Shown: piece by piece, positions 32,820 through 33,929 of the stretch
How the letters are laid out: every line of letters begins with the position of its first letter
How positions within the stretch are numbered: the stretch's first letter is position 1
Assembly: GCA_016938395.1 (NCBI GenBank)
Contig: JAFGUS010000058.1
Location: 1 to 33,929, forward strand
DNA length: 33,929 nt
DNA from: Coriobacteriia bacterium
GTDB taxonomy: Bacteria; Actinomycetota; Coriobacteriia; Anaerosomatales; Anaerosomataceae
Direction: 5' to 3'
The notes under the pieces: model-generated
Seen by the model: only the letters and a program-made list of their open reading frames with translations
What the model was told of the DNA's origin: nothing
Database searches by the model: none
Position numbers and translations under genes: made by a program

Positions 32820-33341
32820 GTGATCAAGACACGCAGTATGGCCGCGGTCCTCGTGACCGTGTTGATGACAGCGCTCCTCGTGGCTGGAGGGTGCGCGGCT
32901 CCGGACGAGGAGCCCGCGGACGACCAGAGTTCAGTGGCGAGCCCCACGGAGCCGGACGCACCTGCCGGAGCCGACGGAGAAGGGGTCGCCCGGAACACCT
33001 GCCTCGAATGCCACAGCACGATGGCGTTTACGGCCGCCCGCCTCAAAGCACCGCAGGAGGGCATGGACTGGGACATGATCGTGCAGCGCATGGAGGAGTC
33101 GCACCAGGTGGTGCTCGCAGACGATGAGGCCAGCGCGGTGGTGCAGTATCTCGCATCCCGCGAGCCCTCCGATGCCGAGGCGCTTATCGCCGAGAAGTGC
33201 GCCACCTGTCATGACCTGGAGCGCGTGTACCAGGCGCAGGACGGCAGCTCGTGGCTCGATGTGGTGAGCCGCATGCAGGAGTCGCACGGTCTCGAGCTCA
33301 CCAACGAGGAGCAGGAGGCGATCCTGGGCTTCCTCGAGTAG
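32820..33341 (+). CDS. Lipid-anchored diheme cytochrome c
   Basis: This is a 173-residue exported cytochrome. A signal with a lipobox-like end (LLVAGGC, Cys25) suggests a lipid anchor, followed by an acidic linker. Two CxxCH haem sites are present: CLECH (61-65) and CATCH (127-131). The two halves are a duplication, each with RM-E/Q-ESH (RMEESHQVVL and RMQESHGLEL) and a closing helix (VVQYL, ILGFL). This pattern recalls the diheme haem-binding domain of quinohaemoprotein amine dehydrogenases. GTG 32820 has GGAGG at good spacing, and longer frames upstream run through the previous gene. As the last gene of the operon it is the probable external electron partner. Confidence 0.93.
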   Translation: MIKTRSMAAVLVTVLMTALLVAGGCAAPDEEPADDQSSVASPTEPDAPAGADGEGVARNTCLECHSTMAFTAARLKAPQEGMDWDMIVQRMEESHQVVLADDEASAVVQYLASREPSDAEALIAEKCATCHDLERVYQAQDGSSWLDVVSRMQESHGLELTNEEQEAILGFLE

Positions 33342-33456
33342 TAGGGTCATCCGCGGCCCGGCCCCTGGCATCGTCCCCGTCCGCGTGCATGCCGGTATGC
33401 GGACGCACTCCCCCGGACGGTGCAGGACCCCCTTACTGCGGGCCGCGTAGATACCC

Positions 33457-33489
33457 CTGAAGGCCGGACGCTCAGCGTCCGGCCTTCAG
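33457..33489. terminator. Bidirectional hairpin terminator between convergent genes
   Basis: CTGAAGGCCGGACGC (33457-33471) pairs exactly with GCGTCCGGCCTTCAG (33475-33489), a 15-bp stem with a 3-base loop. It lies between the cytochrome c gene and the minus-strand gene at the window end. There is no T-run. Confidence 0.7.
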
Positions 33490-33522
33490 AGTGCCAGGGA
33501 AGAGCGCTCGGGTGGGCGGTGT

Positions 33523-33929
33523 CTACCGCCAGCCGTAGACACCGCCGATGGCCTGGGGGAAATCCGCGAGCTCGGGATCCGCGTAGATGGCGACCTCGGG
33601 GTATTGCACCTCGTCCAGCGGCGGATAGAAGAAGATGTAGAACTCGACGCCGCCCTGCGTGGCATTCGGGTTCACGGGAGCGATCTCGGCCAGTGCTGTC
33701 TCAAACGCCGCGGTCTGCTGTGCCGAGGCGGGGGCGGTGGTGGGGTTGAAGTCTGCGAATGTCGCCTCGATGAAACGCGGCTCGGCCGTCTTGCCGAAGG
33801 CGCCGCCCACCTCGTCACCGAACACGTTCACCTGGTACTGCGTGGCGCCGTCGTGCAGGAGGATCCCGTAGCCGACGAGGAAGGGCTCGCCTGCGACCGG
33901 GGCGCCGTTGACCGAGTCGCCGCTGGCCC
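33523..33929 (-). CDS. Partial gene, unknown protein (5' end beyond the window)
   Basis: The frame is open on the minus strand from the window edge to a stop at 33523-33525, about 135 residues of the C-terminus. It contains LVGYGILLHDGATQYQVNVFG, an acidic middle and YIFFYPPLDEVQYPEVAIYAD, ending GGVYGWR. The many Tyr/Phe residues, Val-rich strands and a Thr/Pro/Ala stretch suggest an extracellular beta-sandwich protein. An internal GTG at 33831 is not likely the start, because the family-like sequence continues upstream. No name can be given. Confidence 0.65.
   Translation of the reverse strand, partial: ASGDSVNGAPVAGEPFLVGYGILLHDGATQYQVNVFGDEVGGAFGKTAEPRFIEATFADFNPTTAPASAQQTAAFETALAEIAPVNPNATQGGVEFYIFFYPPLDEVQYPEVAIYADPELADFPQAIGGVYGWR

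Overview
The window is high-GC, gene-dense DNA with about 30 protein-coding genes, short intergenic gaps and many ATGA or TGATG overlaps. It suggests an anaerobic or facultative actinobacterium, perhaps a deep Coriobacteriia-type lineage. That placement is an inference from the combination of cell-wall-binding type 2 (CWB2) repeats on a giant surface protein, several lipoproteins, a Tat-linked aldehyde:ferredoxin-oxidoreductase (AOR) family module and the base composition. No rRNA, tRNA, CRISPR array, transposase or integrase was seen.

Layout. 1-1640: the end of a membrane protein gene, then a convergent membrane-protein/TetR pair with a clear double-palindrome operator. 1790-5825: hisF and carB, with neither glutaminase partner (hisH, carA) in view. 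5828-7545: two lipoproteins, a GyrI-like effector-binding protein and a possible 31-codon ORF, closed by a hairpin. 7589-11296: a MacAB-type efflux operon on the minus strand (adaptor, ATPase, permease, small anchored protein). 11607-14632: a plus-strand cassette of a small secreted protein, permease, ATPase and second permease, resembling peptide or bacteriocin export/immunity cassettes. 14695-18425: a DUF6483-like gene, a P-type Ca2+ ATPase and panD. 18426-19298: a gene-poor stretch that holds a 53-codon membrane protein gene with its own terminator and an unusually AT-rich block with direct repeats. 19299-22494: purB, an unknown 227-residue protein and a 2-hydroxyacid dehydrogenase. 22669-27231: a 1520-residue surface protein (beta-helix, Ig/cadherin-like and Fn3-like domains, three CWB2 repeats). 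27279-28586: a Fic-fold protein whose catalytic motif is destroyed. 28789-33341: a five-gene redox operon (cytochrome b, Tat-type four-cluster ferredoxin, AOR-family enzyme, small unknown protein, diheme cytochrome c lipoprotein). 33523-end: a partial unknown gene.

How genes work together. The redox operon at 28789-33341 resembles the E. coli ydhYVWXUT set (AOR-like YdhV with FeS proteins and a b-type cytochrome). It adds a lipid-anchored diheme cytochrome c, so it probably moves electrons between the quinone pool, a tungsten or molybdenum enzyme and an extracytoplasmic acceptor or donor. The Fic-like gene is divergent from it and shares an AT-rich regulatory region with repeated CTATCA and AGTGAT elements. 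The secreted-protein/ABC cassette and the degenerate Fic protein are the best candidates for undescribed biology. The remainder is mostly housekeeping metabolism (hisF, carB, panD, purB) and envelope functions.
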